DNA from: Candidatus Woesearchaeota archaeon
GTDB taxonomy: Archaea > Nanobdellota > Nanobdellia > Woesearchaeales > GW2011-AR4
Assembly (NCBI GenBank): GCA_016185755.1
Contig: JACPMX010000015.1
Location: 1-64,000 of the forward strand
DNA: 64,000 nucleotides
Direction: 5' to 3'
The notes beneath the pieces are model-generated. The model was not told the DNA's origin. It saw only the letters and a program-made list of their open reading frames with translations, and made no database searches. This document shows, piece after piece, positions 1 to 6,616 of the stretch. How positions within the stretch are numbered: position 1 is the first letter of the stretch; each line of letters opens with the position of its first letter. Position numbers and translations under genes: made by a program.

Positions 1-28
1 ATCTGGATTTTCTGCCTTGAAAAGAAAG

Positions 29-103
29 TTTGGAGCTAGCGTAAGCTCCAAAACTGTGCGGACAATCCGCACAGAAGTTTATGGCAGGCTAGCCTGCCAC
101 AAC
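29..103. repeat. three tandem perfect hairpins
   Basis: Three consecutive inverted repeats almost without spacing: 29-37 pairs with 44-52 (9 bp, loop AGCGTA), 54-62 pairs with 66-74 (9 bp, 3-nt loop), and 82-99 is an 18-bp perfect palindrome extended by GTT/AAC at 77-79 and 101-103. GCTAGC occurs in the first and third. They lie just after the stop of the 104-613 gene on the minus strand, so they could act as its terminator or as a palindromic repeat; there is no strong U-run. Confidence 0.6.
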
Positions 104-613
104 TTATTTTTTTGGATTTATGGACTTTCGGGACAGAGCCCGTTCTTTGGCTTTGCTATGGGCAATAATGATGAAAACTGCCGTTAATGCAGAATAATTG
201 GCCAGCATGAACCAGGGCGTGCCCCAGCTTATTCCGTCAAACTTGTAATCGGACAAGGGCCACAAAAACGGCGTCGGGAAAAACCCAAAGGAATGCGTCG
301 GGATGTCAATAAGTATGTGGATTGCCCATGCTGCCAGCGGCCAAAGCCACTTTTTTGATATCAGGTAAACAAGCGCGAAAACAGCAATGAACATTACAAG
401 GCTGTGGGTGAAATTGTAAGCTGAAAACAGCCAGCCCGGAAGCGAATCCAGCGTGGGCCATCCATTGTGAAAACTGCCGTTGACAAGGTTAAGCATAAAT
501 AAAATGCCGAATGACAATATGTCGGGAAGCACCCCGAACAGTGCAGCCAGCCAGACATACCTCTTTTTATGAAAAATTGCATAACTCCAAAGCCCGTGCG
601 CTAGCGTGTCCAT
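104..613 (-). CDS. DUF457/YdjM-like membrane-bound metal-dependent hydrolase
   Basis: A 169-residue integral membrane protein resembling the DUF457/YdjM family of membrane-bound putative metal-dependent hydrolases. It starts MDTLAHGLW and has an LPD motif near residue 30, an HS pair near residue 70 and HILIDIPTH near residue 100; such His/Asp positions are the family's presumed metal ligands. Four or five hydrophobic segments are visible and the tail is basic. The ATG follows a TATA-like CTTAAATAC by about 25 nt, so the transcript is probably leaderless. Family membership is fairly clear; the substrate is unknown. Confidence 0.7.
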   Translation of the reverse strand: MDTLAHGLWSYAIFHKKRYVWLAALFGVLPDILSFGILFMLNLVNGSFHNGWPTLDSLPGWLFSAYNFTHSLVMFIAVFALVYLISKKWLWPLAAWAIHILIDIPTHSFGFFPTPFLWPLSDYKFDGISWGTPWFMLANYSALTAVFIIIAHSKAKERALSRKSINPKK

Positions 614-669
614 TTTAATTTTTTAACATCTTAGTATTTAAGTTTAGGCATGCCCTTAGTATGCATTGG

Positions 670-1224
670 CTACTCAATTTCTATCATTATCGTTTCCATA
701 AGAATGGGAAAATCATCATAGCCTGCTTTCTTGTTCAGATGGCCCCCGTCATGCACGATATTCAATTCTGCATTGAGGTTTTTTGCCAGTTCATTGCTCA
801 CTTCAAGTGAAATGTACTCGTCATTGTCCCCTGCAAAAACAAAAAACTTGCTGCAGCTCTGCCTTATTTTGCCCCAGTTGAATTCCTTGCCTACAAAAGT
901 CCTGTTTAGCTCGTCATATTGGCTTCCAAGAGGCTTGTGGAATCCCGAAACAAGCATTGCTGCCTTTATTTTTTTGCTCGTTTTTTCTAGGTAGTCCAGA
1001 ATGAATGCAGCCCCAAGGCTGTGCCCTATAAGCACAGTCTCTTCGCTTATTTTGCCTTCAAATTGTGAAAAAACCCGCAGCCAGCTTTCAAGGCTCTGGT
1101 CAAGCGGGGTTGGCATTTTTGGGACAGTCACTTCATAGCCCTGGCCTTCCAGCTGCCTCTTAAGCCATGGGAACCAGTTGTCCTCAGGGTTTGAGTAGAC
1201 TCCGTGGATAATTATGAAGTTCAT
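670..1224 (-). CDS. RBBP9/YdeN-family serine hydrolase (alpha/beta fold)
   Basis: A 184-residue cytoplasmic alpha/beta hydrolase of the small RBBP9/YdeN type. Residues 4-8 (IIIHG) form the first strand and oxyanion loop, GHSLG at 67-71 carries the nucleophile Ser69, an Asp follows in FAGDNDEY near residue 130, and DGGHLN near residue 160 supplies the catalytic His, so the triad looks intact. Length is typical of the family. The ATG lies 12 nt after the hepT stop, so it may be the third gene of the mntA-hepT transcript. The natural substrate is unknown. Confidence 0.8.
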   Translation of the reverse strand: MNFIIIHGVYSNPEDNWFPWLKRQLEGQGYEVTVPKMPTPLDQSLESWLRVFSQFEGKISEETVLIGHSLGAAFILDYLEKTSKKIKAAMLVSGFHKPLGSQYDELNRTFVGKEFNWGKIRQSCSKFFVFAGDNDEYISLEVSNELAKNLNAELNIVHDGGHLNKKAGYDDFPILMETIMIEIE

Positions 1225-1236
1225 TTTTTAGATAAT

Positions 1237-1647
1237 TTATTTTATTGTCTTTTCTATTTGTTCTACGAATTTTTTAACATCTTTTTTCAATTCTTCTGTA
1301 ATTGCTTCATATACTAGCTTATTATTTATCTGCCCATACTGGTGAGCTATGAAGTTTCGCATGCCTTTTGCATCTTTTAAATGGTTATAAAGCTCATTAT
1401 CTATTACTCCATTTTCTTCCAATATTTTGAATGAATCTGCATCATCTTCAGGAATTCTAAATTTTTTTTGGGTAATTACAATAAATGCCATATCAGTAAC
1501 CGCCTCAATCACTTTCTCAAAATATCTTTCACATGCTGCTCTGACAATTTTATTTGATTCGTATCCTTCAAGCGTATTCGGCACAGCCTCCATTAATTCG
1601 TCCAAATACTTTTGAATTTCATTTATCTTTTCATTTATCTTACTCAA
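1237..1647 (-). CDS. hepT: HepT-like (DUF86) ribonuclease toxin
   Basis: A 136-residue all-helical protein with the HEPN-type motif R97-x4-H102-x-Y104, the signature of HepT (DUF86) toxins, which are RNA-targeting and neutralised by MntA. It overlaps the end of the nucleotidyltransferase gene by 4 nt (TTGA), the usual MntA-HepT arrangement. The start is a TTG with GGGTGA about 7 nt upstream; no in-frame ATG lies near. The motif is complete, so the toxin should be active. A housekeeping role of a HEPN-MNT pair cannot be excluded. Confidence 0.85.
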   Translation of the reverse strand: MSKINEKINEIQKYLDELMEAVPNTLEGYESNKIVRAACERYFEKVIEAVTDMAFIVITQKKFRIPEDDADSFKILEENGVIDNELYNHLKDAKGMRNFIAHQYGQINNKLVYEAITEELKKDVKKFVEQIEKTIK

Positions 1648-2243
1648 GCGGCTTCACCCAATATCCTTTTTGTTCTAATGAAGAAATCTTCATCTTTTAG
1701 GTACTTTATAGTAAACAAACTATTATCAAAATTTCCTTTTTTGTATAATATTTTATGGGAGCTGGCAATAGAGCGCTTAATCTTCTGGGGAAGGACATTA
1801 AATACTTGTATGTCTGCCTTTTCAGAAAAATTTCCTAGAATTCTCACTCTGAATCTGTCAGCCTCTTCCCTTTCTATCTTGTCAAATACAACACATATGT
1901 CTATGTCAGACCTTGGTGTAACAATACCAGTTACTCTTGAACCAAAAAGAAGTATTGCTTCAATCTTATCTTTTAATTCATCCTGCAAAATAAATTGAAC
2001 AGCTTTGTCAATAATCTTTTTTGCATCTTGATCTTTTTTTAATCTGAACTCTCTGTCAAACTTAGAAATTTCTTTGATAAACTCCAATTTTGGCTTTATG
2101 TCTCTGCTTAATCTGTTCCTTTCTGACTGCTTTAACGGCAAGCCATCTAATTGTTTTAGGATTATCTCCAATTCCTTTTTCCCAAATATCTTTCTTGCGT
2201 TTTTGTTATGCTTTAAAAATTCACTTAGCAAAATAATCACCAC
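1644..2243 (-). CDS. mntA: MntA-like nucleotidyltransferase antitoxin with N-terminal extension
   Basis: A 199-residue protein whose C-terminal half is a minimal nucleotidyltransferase domain with GS-x10-D-x-D (G101 S102, D113, D115). In HepT/MntA systems this enzyme AMPylates the tyrosine of the HepT R-x4-H-x-Y motif. The first 93 residues are a basic helical extension absent from the smallest MntA proteins and could hold a helix-turn-helix; that is a guess. The start appears to be GTG (2243, or 2240), about 25 nt after a TATA box. Two TTAGGTTA direct repeats sit between TATA and start. Composition is AT-rich, consistent with an acquired module. Confidence 0.82.
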   Translation of the reverse strand: MVIILLSEFLKHNKNARKIFGKKELEIILKQLDGLPLKQSERNRLSRDIKPKLEFIKEISKFDREFRLKKDQDAKKIIDKAVQFILQDELKDKIEAILLFGSRVTGIVTPRSDIDICVVFDKIEREEADRFRVRILGNFSEKADIQVFNVLPQKIKRSIASSHKILYKKGNFDNSLFTIKYLKDEDFFIRTKRILGEAA

Positions 2244-2286
2244 TTAGGTTATAATAACTATAATTTAGGTTAAAAGTATTTAAAGG
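2244..2286 (-). promoter_or_regulatory. mntA-hepT promoter with TTAGGTTA direct repeats
   Basis: TTAGGTTA occurs at 2244-2251 and 2265-2272, exactly 21 bp apart (two helical turns), flanking a small inverted repeat. On the minus strand a TATA-like CTTTAAATAC lies just upstream. The repeats therefore cover the predicted start of transcription, where an autoregulatory antitoxin would bind. The operator role is inferred from position. Confidence 0.45.
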
Positions 2287-2329
2287 TTTTGGTTTTATTT
2301 TGAGTTAATCTTTTTATTTTCGGCTCCTG

Positions 2330-2426
2330 CATCACCAACAGCCGGTGGTGGGAATTTGTAGAGTAACTACTACAAGATGGTAAAAAATAGAAAGATTTAA
2401 ATAGTAGTTACTTAATTATTCTCTTT
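2330..2426 (+). promoter_or_regulatory. structured promoter region of the small secreted protein
   Basis: Contains a hairpin built on CACCAAC/GGTGGTG (about 2331-2350), a hairpin around 2357-2375, and an 11-bp perfect inverted repeat AGTAACTACTA (2362-2372) / TAGTAGTTACT (2402-2412) bracketing the TATA-like GATTTAAAT at 2394-2402. The ATG at 2427 lies about 28 nt after the TATA box, so the transcript is probably leaderless and the repeat arms could be operator half-sites. Confidence 0.45.
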
Positions 2427-2741
2427 ATGAAGAAAGCTTTAACTTCAATAATTGCAAGTGCTTTGCTGAGTTTAGCTCCTCAAACTGTCATGGCTCAAAC
2501 AGAATCAAATAAACCTCCCACTAGCAAGACAATTAAGTATGAAATATGTGATTTTAACACTGGCGCAAGTTTGGGATATTTTGGCGTAGGCTTATTAACA
2601 GAAAAAGGAAGAAAATGTTTTGCTTCTAACATGAAACCTTACTTAAGTCCAGAAGGAAGTGAGAGCTGCACCGTTTTTGTTCAAGACAGTAAATACGCCA
2701 ATAAGAATTGCCCAAAAGAAGTATTTGATCAAATACATTGA
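2427..2741 (+). CDS. small secreted cysteine-containing protein
   Basis: A 104-residue protein with a classical signal peptide: basic MKK, a hydrophobic stretch to about residue 20, and a signal-peptidase-like VMAQ site. The mature part of about 80 residues has four cysteines (in YEICDF, GRKCFAS, SESCTVF and KNCPKE), which could form two disulfides. I recognise no domain. It stands alone between the toxin-antitoxin operon and the reductase block and is AT-rich. A small extracellular structural, adhesive or inhibitory protein is possible. Confidence 0.7.
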   Translation: MKKALTSIIASALLSLAPQTVMAQTESNKPPTSKTIKYEICDFNTGASLGYFGVGLLTEKGRKCFASNMKPYLSPEGSESCTVFVQDSKYANKNCPKEVFDQIH

Positions 2742-2806
2742 TTGAAATCTAAAAGTTTTCAAATATTCGTCTAATTCTAATGACTTCTCATGCCAAAACT
2801 ACACTA

Positions 2807-2871
2807 CTTATTGCGTCGCTTAATTCTTTGAATTAAACAAACTTTTGTTTTCCAAAAGTACACGCAATAAG
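2807..2871. other. three-way-junction element (possible ncRNA)
   Basis: A perfect 10-bp basal stem (CTTATTGCGT 2807-2816 with ACGCAATAAG 2862-2871) encloses two perfect 7-bp hairpins (2820-2826/2830-2836 with loop TTT; 2841-2847/2853-2859 with a 5-nt loop). It lies between two convergent genes. There is no long U-tract, so it is not a simple intrinsic terminator. Function unknown; an RNA element or a small palindromic mobile repeat are the options. Confidence 0.55.
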
Positions 2872-2915
2872 CCGAAAAGATTAAAGCCCAAAATGTCTAA
2901 TAGTTTAATTTAAAC

Positions 2916-4676
2916 CTATCTCCTCAAAAACCCGCTTAAAGTTATCTGCTCGTCCCTTTTTGAGCTCAGGTAAATAACCTGCCCTTCCCTCGAGCCGAGC
3001 CTGTAGACAGAAATTCCCTTGCATCCCAGCTCAAAAGCCATCATGAATACTTTCTCGATGTCTTCAACAGTGGCGTCTTTCGGCAGCGTTACAGTCTTGC
3101 TTATTCCGTTGTCAACATGCTTCTGGAAGGCAGCCTGCATCCTTACATGCCATTCCGGCGCTATGTCGCTCCCCACAGCAAATACCTTTTTTATTTTATC
3201 CGGAATCTCCCCGATGCCTTTTATCGAGCCTTCCCTGTTTATTTTTTCAACAATCTCGTCTTTGTACAATTTGCTTTCAATCAGGACTTTTTTCAGGTTC
3301 TTGTCAAAATACGTTAATGTTTTCCCTTCTGCAGTCCTTCTTGCATAGCTTAAGGCAAACAAAGGCTCTATGCCGCTTGAAGTGTCGGCAATTATGCTTA
3401 TCGTTCCAGTAGGGGCGATTGTTGTCCTCGTTGCATTTCTTAAGGGCATGTGGCAGCCCTTGAAATGCCTGCTTTTCCTGTTCCATAGGCTGTTTTTCCA
3501 TTCAGGAAAAGCGCCCCTCTTTCCAGCCAGCTCAAGCGATGCAATGCCTGCCTCTTTTGATATGAATTTCATCACCTCTTCTGCTTTTTTCAGGCCTTCT
3601 TCAGAATCATATGGGATTTTTAGCTTTACAAGCATGTCTGCAAACCCCATTACCCCAAGCCCAATCTTCCTGTTTTTGCGCACAATATCGGTGTTTTCCT
3701 TCAATGGGTAACTGCACATGTCAATAACATTGTCCAGGAAATGAACCGCTGCATGTATTGTTTTTTTCAGCTTTTCATAGTCAATTTTTCCGTTTTGCGC
3801 CATGTTGGAGAGGTTTACGCTGCCAAGATTGCAGGATTCATAAGCCAATAATGGCTGCTCCCCGCAGCTGTCAGTGGACTCGATTTTTCCGAGGGAAGGC
3901 GTTGGGTTGAATTCATTGATCCTGTCAATGAAAATAACTCCCGGATCCCCGTTAAGCCATGCCTGCTCGCAGATTAGCCTGAAAATCCTCCTTGCGCTTT
4001 CCTTTTTAACAGTTTTTTTTGTTCTTGGATTTGCCAGCTTGTAGCTCCTGTTTTTCTTGGCATCCTGCATGAACTTGTCGGTTATGGCCACAGAGACATT
4101 GAAGTTTGTCAATGTATTCTCCGTGCTCTTGACTGTTATGAAATCCTCTATGTCGGGATGGTCAGCATTCAGGATGCCCATGTTGGCCCCCCTTAAGGTG
4201 CCTCCAAGCTTTATCTGCTCCGTTGCAGCGTCAAAAACCTTCATGAATGAAACAGGGCCGGAAGTAAGGCCCGAGCTTTCTATGATGTCGCCTTTCGGCC
4301 TTAACCTTGAAAAATTGAAGCCCGTTCCAGCCCCGGTCTTGTGTATCAATGCAGTATTGTGAAGCGTCTGGAATATTGAGCTTATCCCGTCTTCAATAGG
4401 AAGCACGAAGCATGCTGCCAATTGCTGCAGCTTTCTTCCGGCATTCAATAATGTCGGGGAGTTCGGCAAAAAATCGAGCGAAGCCATCAAATTGTAGAAA
4501 TCCTTTTCTGCTTCCTTGGCATTGCCCTTGTATTTTGCATCTGCCTGCGCAATGTTCTTTGCAACTCTCCTGAACATGTCTTCAGGCTTTTCTGTTACCT
4601 TTCCCTTGTCATTTTTTTTGAGGTATCTCTGCTCAAGGATAAGAATTGCATTTTTTGACAGTTTAAGCTTTGGCAT
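2916..4676 (-). CDS. nrdJ: class II (B12-dependent) ribonucleotide reductase, short form
   Basis: A 586-residue adenosylcobalamin-dependent ribonucleotide reductase, reducing ribonucleotides to deoxyribonucleotides. Hallmarks in order: FLPNSPTLLNAG (about 70-81), LAACFVLP with the first active-site Cys, HKTGAGTGFNFSRLRP, LRGANMGILNADHPDIEDF, SCGEQPLLAYESCNLGSVN with the radical-relay Cys region, and PTGTISIIADTSSGIEP. Unlike the larger paralogue at 6617-9169 it has no N-terminal ATP-cone and stops just after GSREGQVIYL, without the C-terminal Cys pair or zinc ribbon that normally re-reduces the active site; no frameshifted remnant of that tail follows the stop. It may depend on a tail in trans. 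It lies 1 nt after tag, in one operon. Confidence 0.92.
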   Translation of the reverse strand: MPKLKLSKNAILILEQRYLKKNDKGKVTEKPEDMFRRVAKNIAQADAKYKGNAKEAEKDFYNLMASLDFLPNSPTLLNAGRKLQQLAACFVLPIEDGISSIFQTLHNTALIHKTGAGTGFNFSRLRPKGDIIESSGLTSGPVSFMKVFDAATEQIKLGGTLRGANMGILNADHPDIEDFITVKSTENTLTNFNVSVAITDKFMQDAKKNRSYKLANPRTKKTVKKESARRIFRLICEQAWLNGDPGVIFIDRINEFNPTPSLGKIESTDSCGEQPLLAYESCNLGSVNLSNMAQNGKIDYEKLKKTIHAAVHFLDNVIDMCSYPLKENTDIVRKNRKIGLGVMGFADMLVKLKIPYDSEEGLKKAEEVMKFISKEAGIASLELAGKRGAFPEWKNSLWNRKSRHFKGCHMPLRNATRTTIAPTGTISIIADTSSGIEPLFALSYARRTAEGKTLTYFDKNLKKVLIESKLYKDEIVEKINREGSIKGIGEIPDKIKKVFAVGSDIAPEWHVRMQAAFQKHVDNGISKTVTLPKDATVEDIEKVFMMAFELGCKGISVYRLGSREGQVIYLSSKRDEQITLSGFLRR

Positions 4677-4677
4677 T

Positions 4678-5238
4678 TTATTTGATTTCCCTGTGCCTGA
4701 AGCAGTTTACAGTGTGGTCATTGACCATTCCGGCAGCCTGCATGAATGCATAGCAAATGGTCGAGCCCACAAAATTGAACCCCCTCTTCTTTAAGTCATT
4801 GCTCATTGCGTCAGATTCCTTTGTTCTGGCCGGCACCTGTTTTAAACCTTTCCATGAATTTTTTATAGGCTTGCAGTTTACGAATTGCCAGATGTACCTG
4901 TCAAATGAGCCGAATTCCTTCTTCACCTGCAAAAAAGCCCTTGCGTTCCTTATCGCTGACCTGATTTTCAGCCTGTTTCTTATTATGCCTTCATTTGCCA
5001 TCAGCTTTTTCACTTTCTTTTCACCGTATTTTGCTATCTTGGCTGCATCAAATTTGTCAAATGCTTTCCTGTAATTTTCCCTTTTTTTAAGCACGGTAAT
5101 CCAGCTCAGCCCTGCCTGCGCCCCCTCCAAAACAAGAAGCTCGAACAGTCTTCTGTCGTCATGCAGCGGCACTCCCCATTCCCTGTCATGGTATTCGATG
5201 TAAATTTTTTCTTTTGCAGCCCATCCGCACCTTTCCAT
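4678..5238 (-). CDS. tag: DNA-3-methyladenine glycosylase I
   Basis: A 186-residue Tag-family base-excision enzyme that removes 3-methyladenine from alkylated DNA. It opens MERCGWA, the normal Tag N-terminus, followed by YHDREWGVPLHDDRRLFELL, EGAQAGLSW, and C-terminal NFVGSTICYAFMQA and GMVNDHTVNCF; early and late Cys/His residues supply the family's structural zinc site. The ATG at 5238 is preferred over a TTG three codons upstream because it gives the canonical start. A TATA-like GTTTATAATT lies about 25 nt upstream. Repair and nucleotide reduction genes are co-transcribed here. Confidence 0.92.
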   Translation of the reverse strand: MERCGWAAKEKIYIEYHDREWGVPLHDDRRLFELLVLEGAQAGLSWITVLKKRENYRKAFDKFDAAKIAKYGEKKVKKLMANEGIIRNRLKIRSAIRNARAFLQVKKEFGSFDRYIWQFVNCKPIKNSWKGLKQVPARTKESDAMSNDLKKRGFNFVGSTICYAFMQAAGMVNDHTVNCFRHREIK

Positions 5239-5255
5239 GCAGTGCAAGACAAGCT

Positions 5256-5321
5256 AGTTAATTATAAACTTAGTGCTTTTTTCCAAAAAATTTATATAAA
5301 AATCAGGCAATAATCCAAATC
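5256..5321. promoter_or_regulatory. divergent promoters of tag-nrdJ and the carbinolamine dehydratase
   Basis: On the plus strand TTTATATAAA (about 5289-5298) lies about 28 nt before the ATG at 5322. On the minus strand GTTTATAATT (about 5256-5266) lies about 25 nt before the tag ATG at 5238. Both spacings fit leaderless archaeal transcription. Confidence 0.6.
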
Positions 5322-5600
5322 ATGGAGCACTTATCCATCAGGGAAATCCACGATAGACTTTCTGAGCTTGAAGGATGGGAGATGCACGGAAATGAAATTG
5401 TTAAGGAATTTGAGTTCAGCAACTTCAAAGACGCGATGGAATTCGCTCAGAAAATAGGGGAAGAGGCTGAAAGAGAAAACCACCATCCTGACATCAACAT
5501 TAATTATAACAAAGTTACCTTAAGGCTGACAACACATGATGCTGATGGGCTGACTTACAAGGACTTCAAGCTGGCGAAGATAATTGAGCAGCTGGTTTAG
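5322..5600 (+). CDS. pterin-4a-carbinolamine dehydratase-like protein
   Basis: A 92-residue PCD/DCoH family protein, full length for the family. The conserved motif ENHHPDININYNKVTL (about residues 49-64) holds the active-site His-His-Pro, and the downstream T-HDADGLTYKD segment also matches. PCDs dehydrate 4a-hydroxytetrahydropterin produced by aromatic amino-acid hydroxylases; none is seen here, and archaeal copies are often suspected of another pterin-related role. It is a single gene with its own TATA box, probably leaderless. Confidence 0.88.
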   Translation: MEHLSIREIHDRLSELEGWEMHGNEIVKEFEFSNFKDAMEFAQKIGEEAERENHHPDININYNKVTLRLTTHDADGLTYKDFKLAKIIEQLV

Positions 5601-5635
5601 AAAAATTTTTATACATAGGCCTAAAAATACAAGTC

Positions 5636-5890
5636 ATGGATAGGATTACAAAATCCCTTGTTGCGCTTGTAGCAGGTGCCGCGGTTGTTTTTATTTATGC
5701 AACTAGCGCAGGTGCAAACAATAATCTGGCGTCTTTTTCTGTTCAAAGCTATGGAACTCAATTCAAAAATTACACTGCTCCAGCTAAACAAAAAGAAGAA
5801 AAGCCTCTCCAAACAGCTCACCTCAATCGTAAAGGCGTGTTTGGTAAGCCTGATACGGGGCTTGAAAATTTGGCTGGATATTATACTTAA
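5636..5890 (+). CDS. small exported protein of unknown function
   Basis: An 84-residue protein with a signal peptide (MDRITK, a hydrophobic segment about 8-24, and a small-residue TSAGA cleavage region), then a Ser/Asn-rich segment and a basic stretch containing KQKEEK. It has no cysteines and no domain I recognise. A TATA-like TTTTTATAC about 27 nt before the ATG indicates a leaderless transcript independent of the upstream gene. Its end overlaps the convergent adenosyltransferase gene by 4 nt. Confidence 0.6.
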   Translation: MDRITKSLVALVAGAAVVFIYATSAGANNNLASFSVQSYGTQFKNYTAPAKQKEEKPLQTAHLNRKGVFGKPDTGLENLAGYYT

Positions 5891-6489
5891 TACTCAATCC
5901 CCTTCCTTGCAACAATCCCTTTCTGCCAAGGATGTTTTATTCCCTGGACGACATTGACGTAATCCGCAGCTTCCATCAGCTCTTTTGGGGCATCCCTTCC
6001 TGTCAGGACCAATTCTACTTTCCCATGCTCTTTCACGACATCAAGGACTTCTTTTATAGGGATCAAGTCTTTCGCAAGGACGCAGTTTATCTCGTCCAGG
6101 ATTATCAAGTCATAATTGCCGCTTTTTATCATATTCTTTGCATGCTCCCACCCCTGCATTGCAGCATCCTTTTCCTTGACATCAGGCTGGAAGACAAAAG
6201 ATCCTGTCCTGTCTGCAAATTCCTGCAGGTGCTTCTGCCTCAGCGCATCAACCCCAAACTGCTCTATCGAGAAGCCGAGCTTTTTTGCAGAGTAAATCTC
6301 CCCGGTAAATCCGCTCTTCAAAAACTGTATCATGTGGACTTTCAGGTTGTTGCCTATAGCCCTCATCGCCAATCCAAGCGATGATGTTGTCTTTCCCTTT
6401 CCGTCCCCTGTTATCACATGCACCAGTCCCAGTTCTGCAGCATTATCCCCCTGCACTTTTATCGGCTTGCTGATTTTTGTCAAGGACAT
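5887..6489 (-). CDS. cobO: corrinoid (cob(I)alamin) adenosyltransferase
   Basis: A 200-residue CobA/CobO/BtuR-type adenosyltransferase, transferring the adenosyl group from ATP to cob(I)alamin and so making the coenzyme needed by the two class II reductases on either side. Evidence is the P-loop GDGKGKTTSSLGLAMRA (about residues 27-43), KVHMIQFLKSG, LIILDEIN in the Walker-B-like region, and VLTGRDAPKELMEAADYV followed by IKHPWQKGIVARKGIEY at the C-terminus, all typical. Length is normal. No cobalamin riboswitch or de novo corrin genes are visible, so corrinoid is presumably salvaged. Confidence 0.93.
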   Translation of the reverse strand: MSLTKISKPIKVQGDNAAELGLVHVITGDGKGKTTSSLGLAMRAIGNNLKVHMIQFLKSGFTGEIYSAKKLGFSIEQFGVDALRQKHLQEFADRTGSFVFQPDVKEKDAAMQGWEHAKNMIKSGNYDLIILDEINCVLAKDLIPIKEVLDVVKEHGKVELVLTGRDAPKELMEAADYVNVVQGIKHPWQKGIVARKGIEY

Positions 6490-6616
6490 TTTAAAACTCG
6501 ATTTTAAGATTTTAATTTTTTATCGGTGTTTCGTTGTGTGTAAATAATTCTAATTGGCTATAATGTCCAACAATATATCGCCCTTTTTTAAAGATTAGAA
6601 TAAATTAAAAAAAGAA

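Noticed and set aside
2916-2935. Frameshifted C-terminal tail of the short nrdJ
   Set aside because: I read past the stop in that frame and inspected the following sequence; no Cys-pair coding remnant is visible, so the short end appears genuine.
4678-5322. NrdR box in front of the tag-nrdJ (short form) operon
   Set aside because: No ACAC-TATAT-type palindrome there; only the large nrdJ has the pair.
6490-6616. Cobalamin riboswitch upstream of cobO
   Set aside because: No B12-box-like core or long conserved fold; the region is short and AT-rich with only weak promoter signals.
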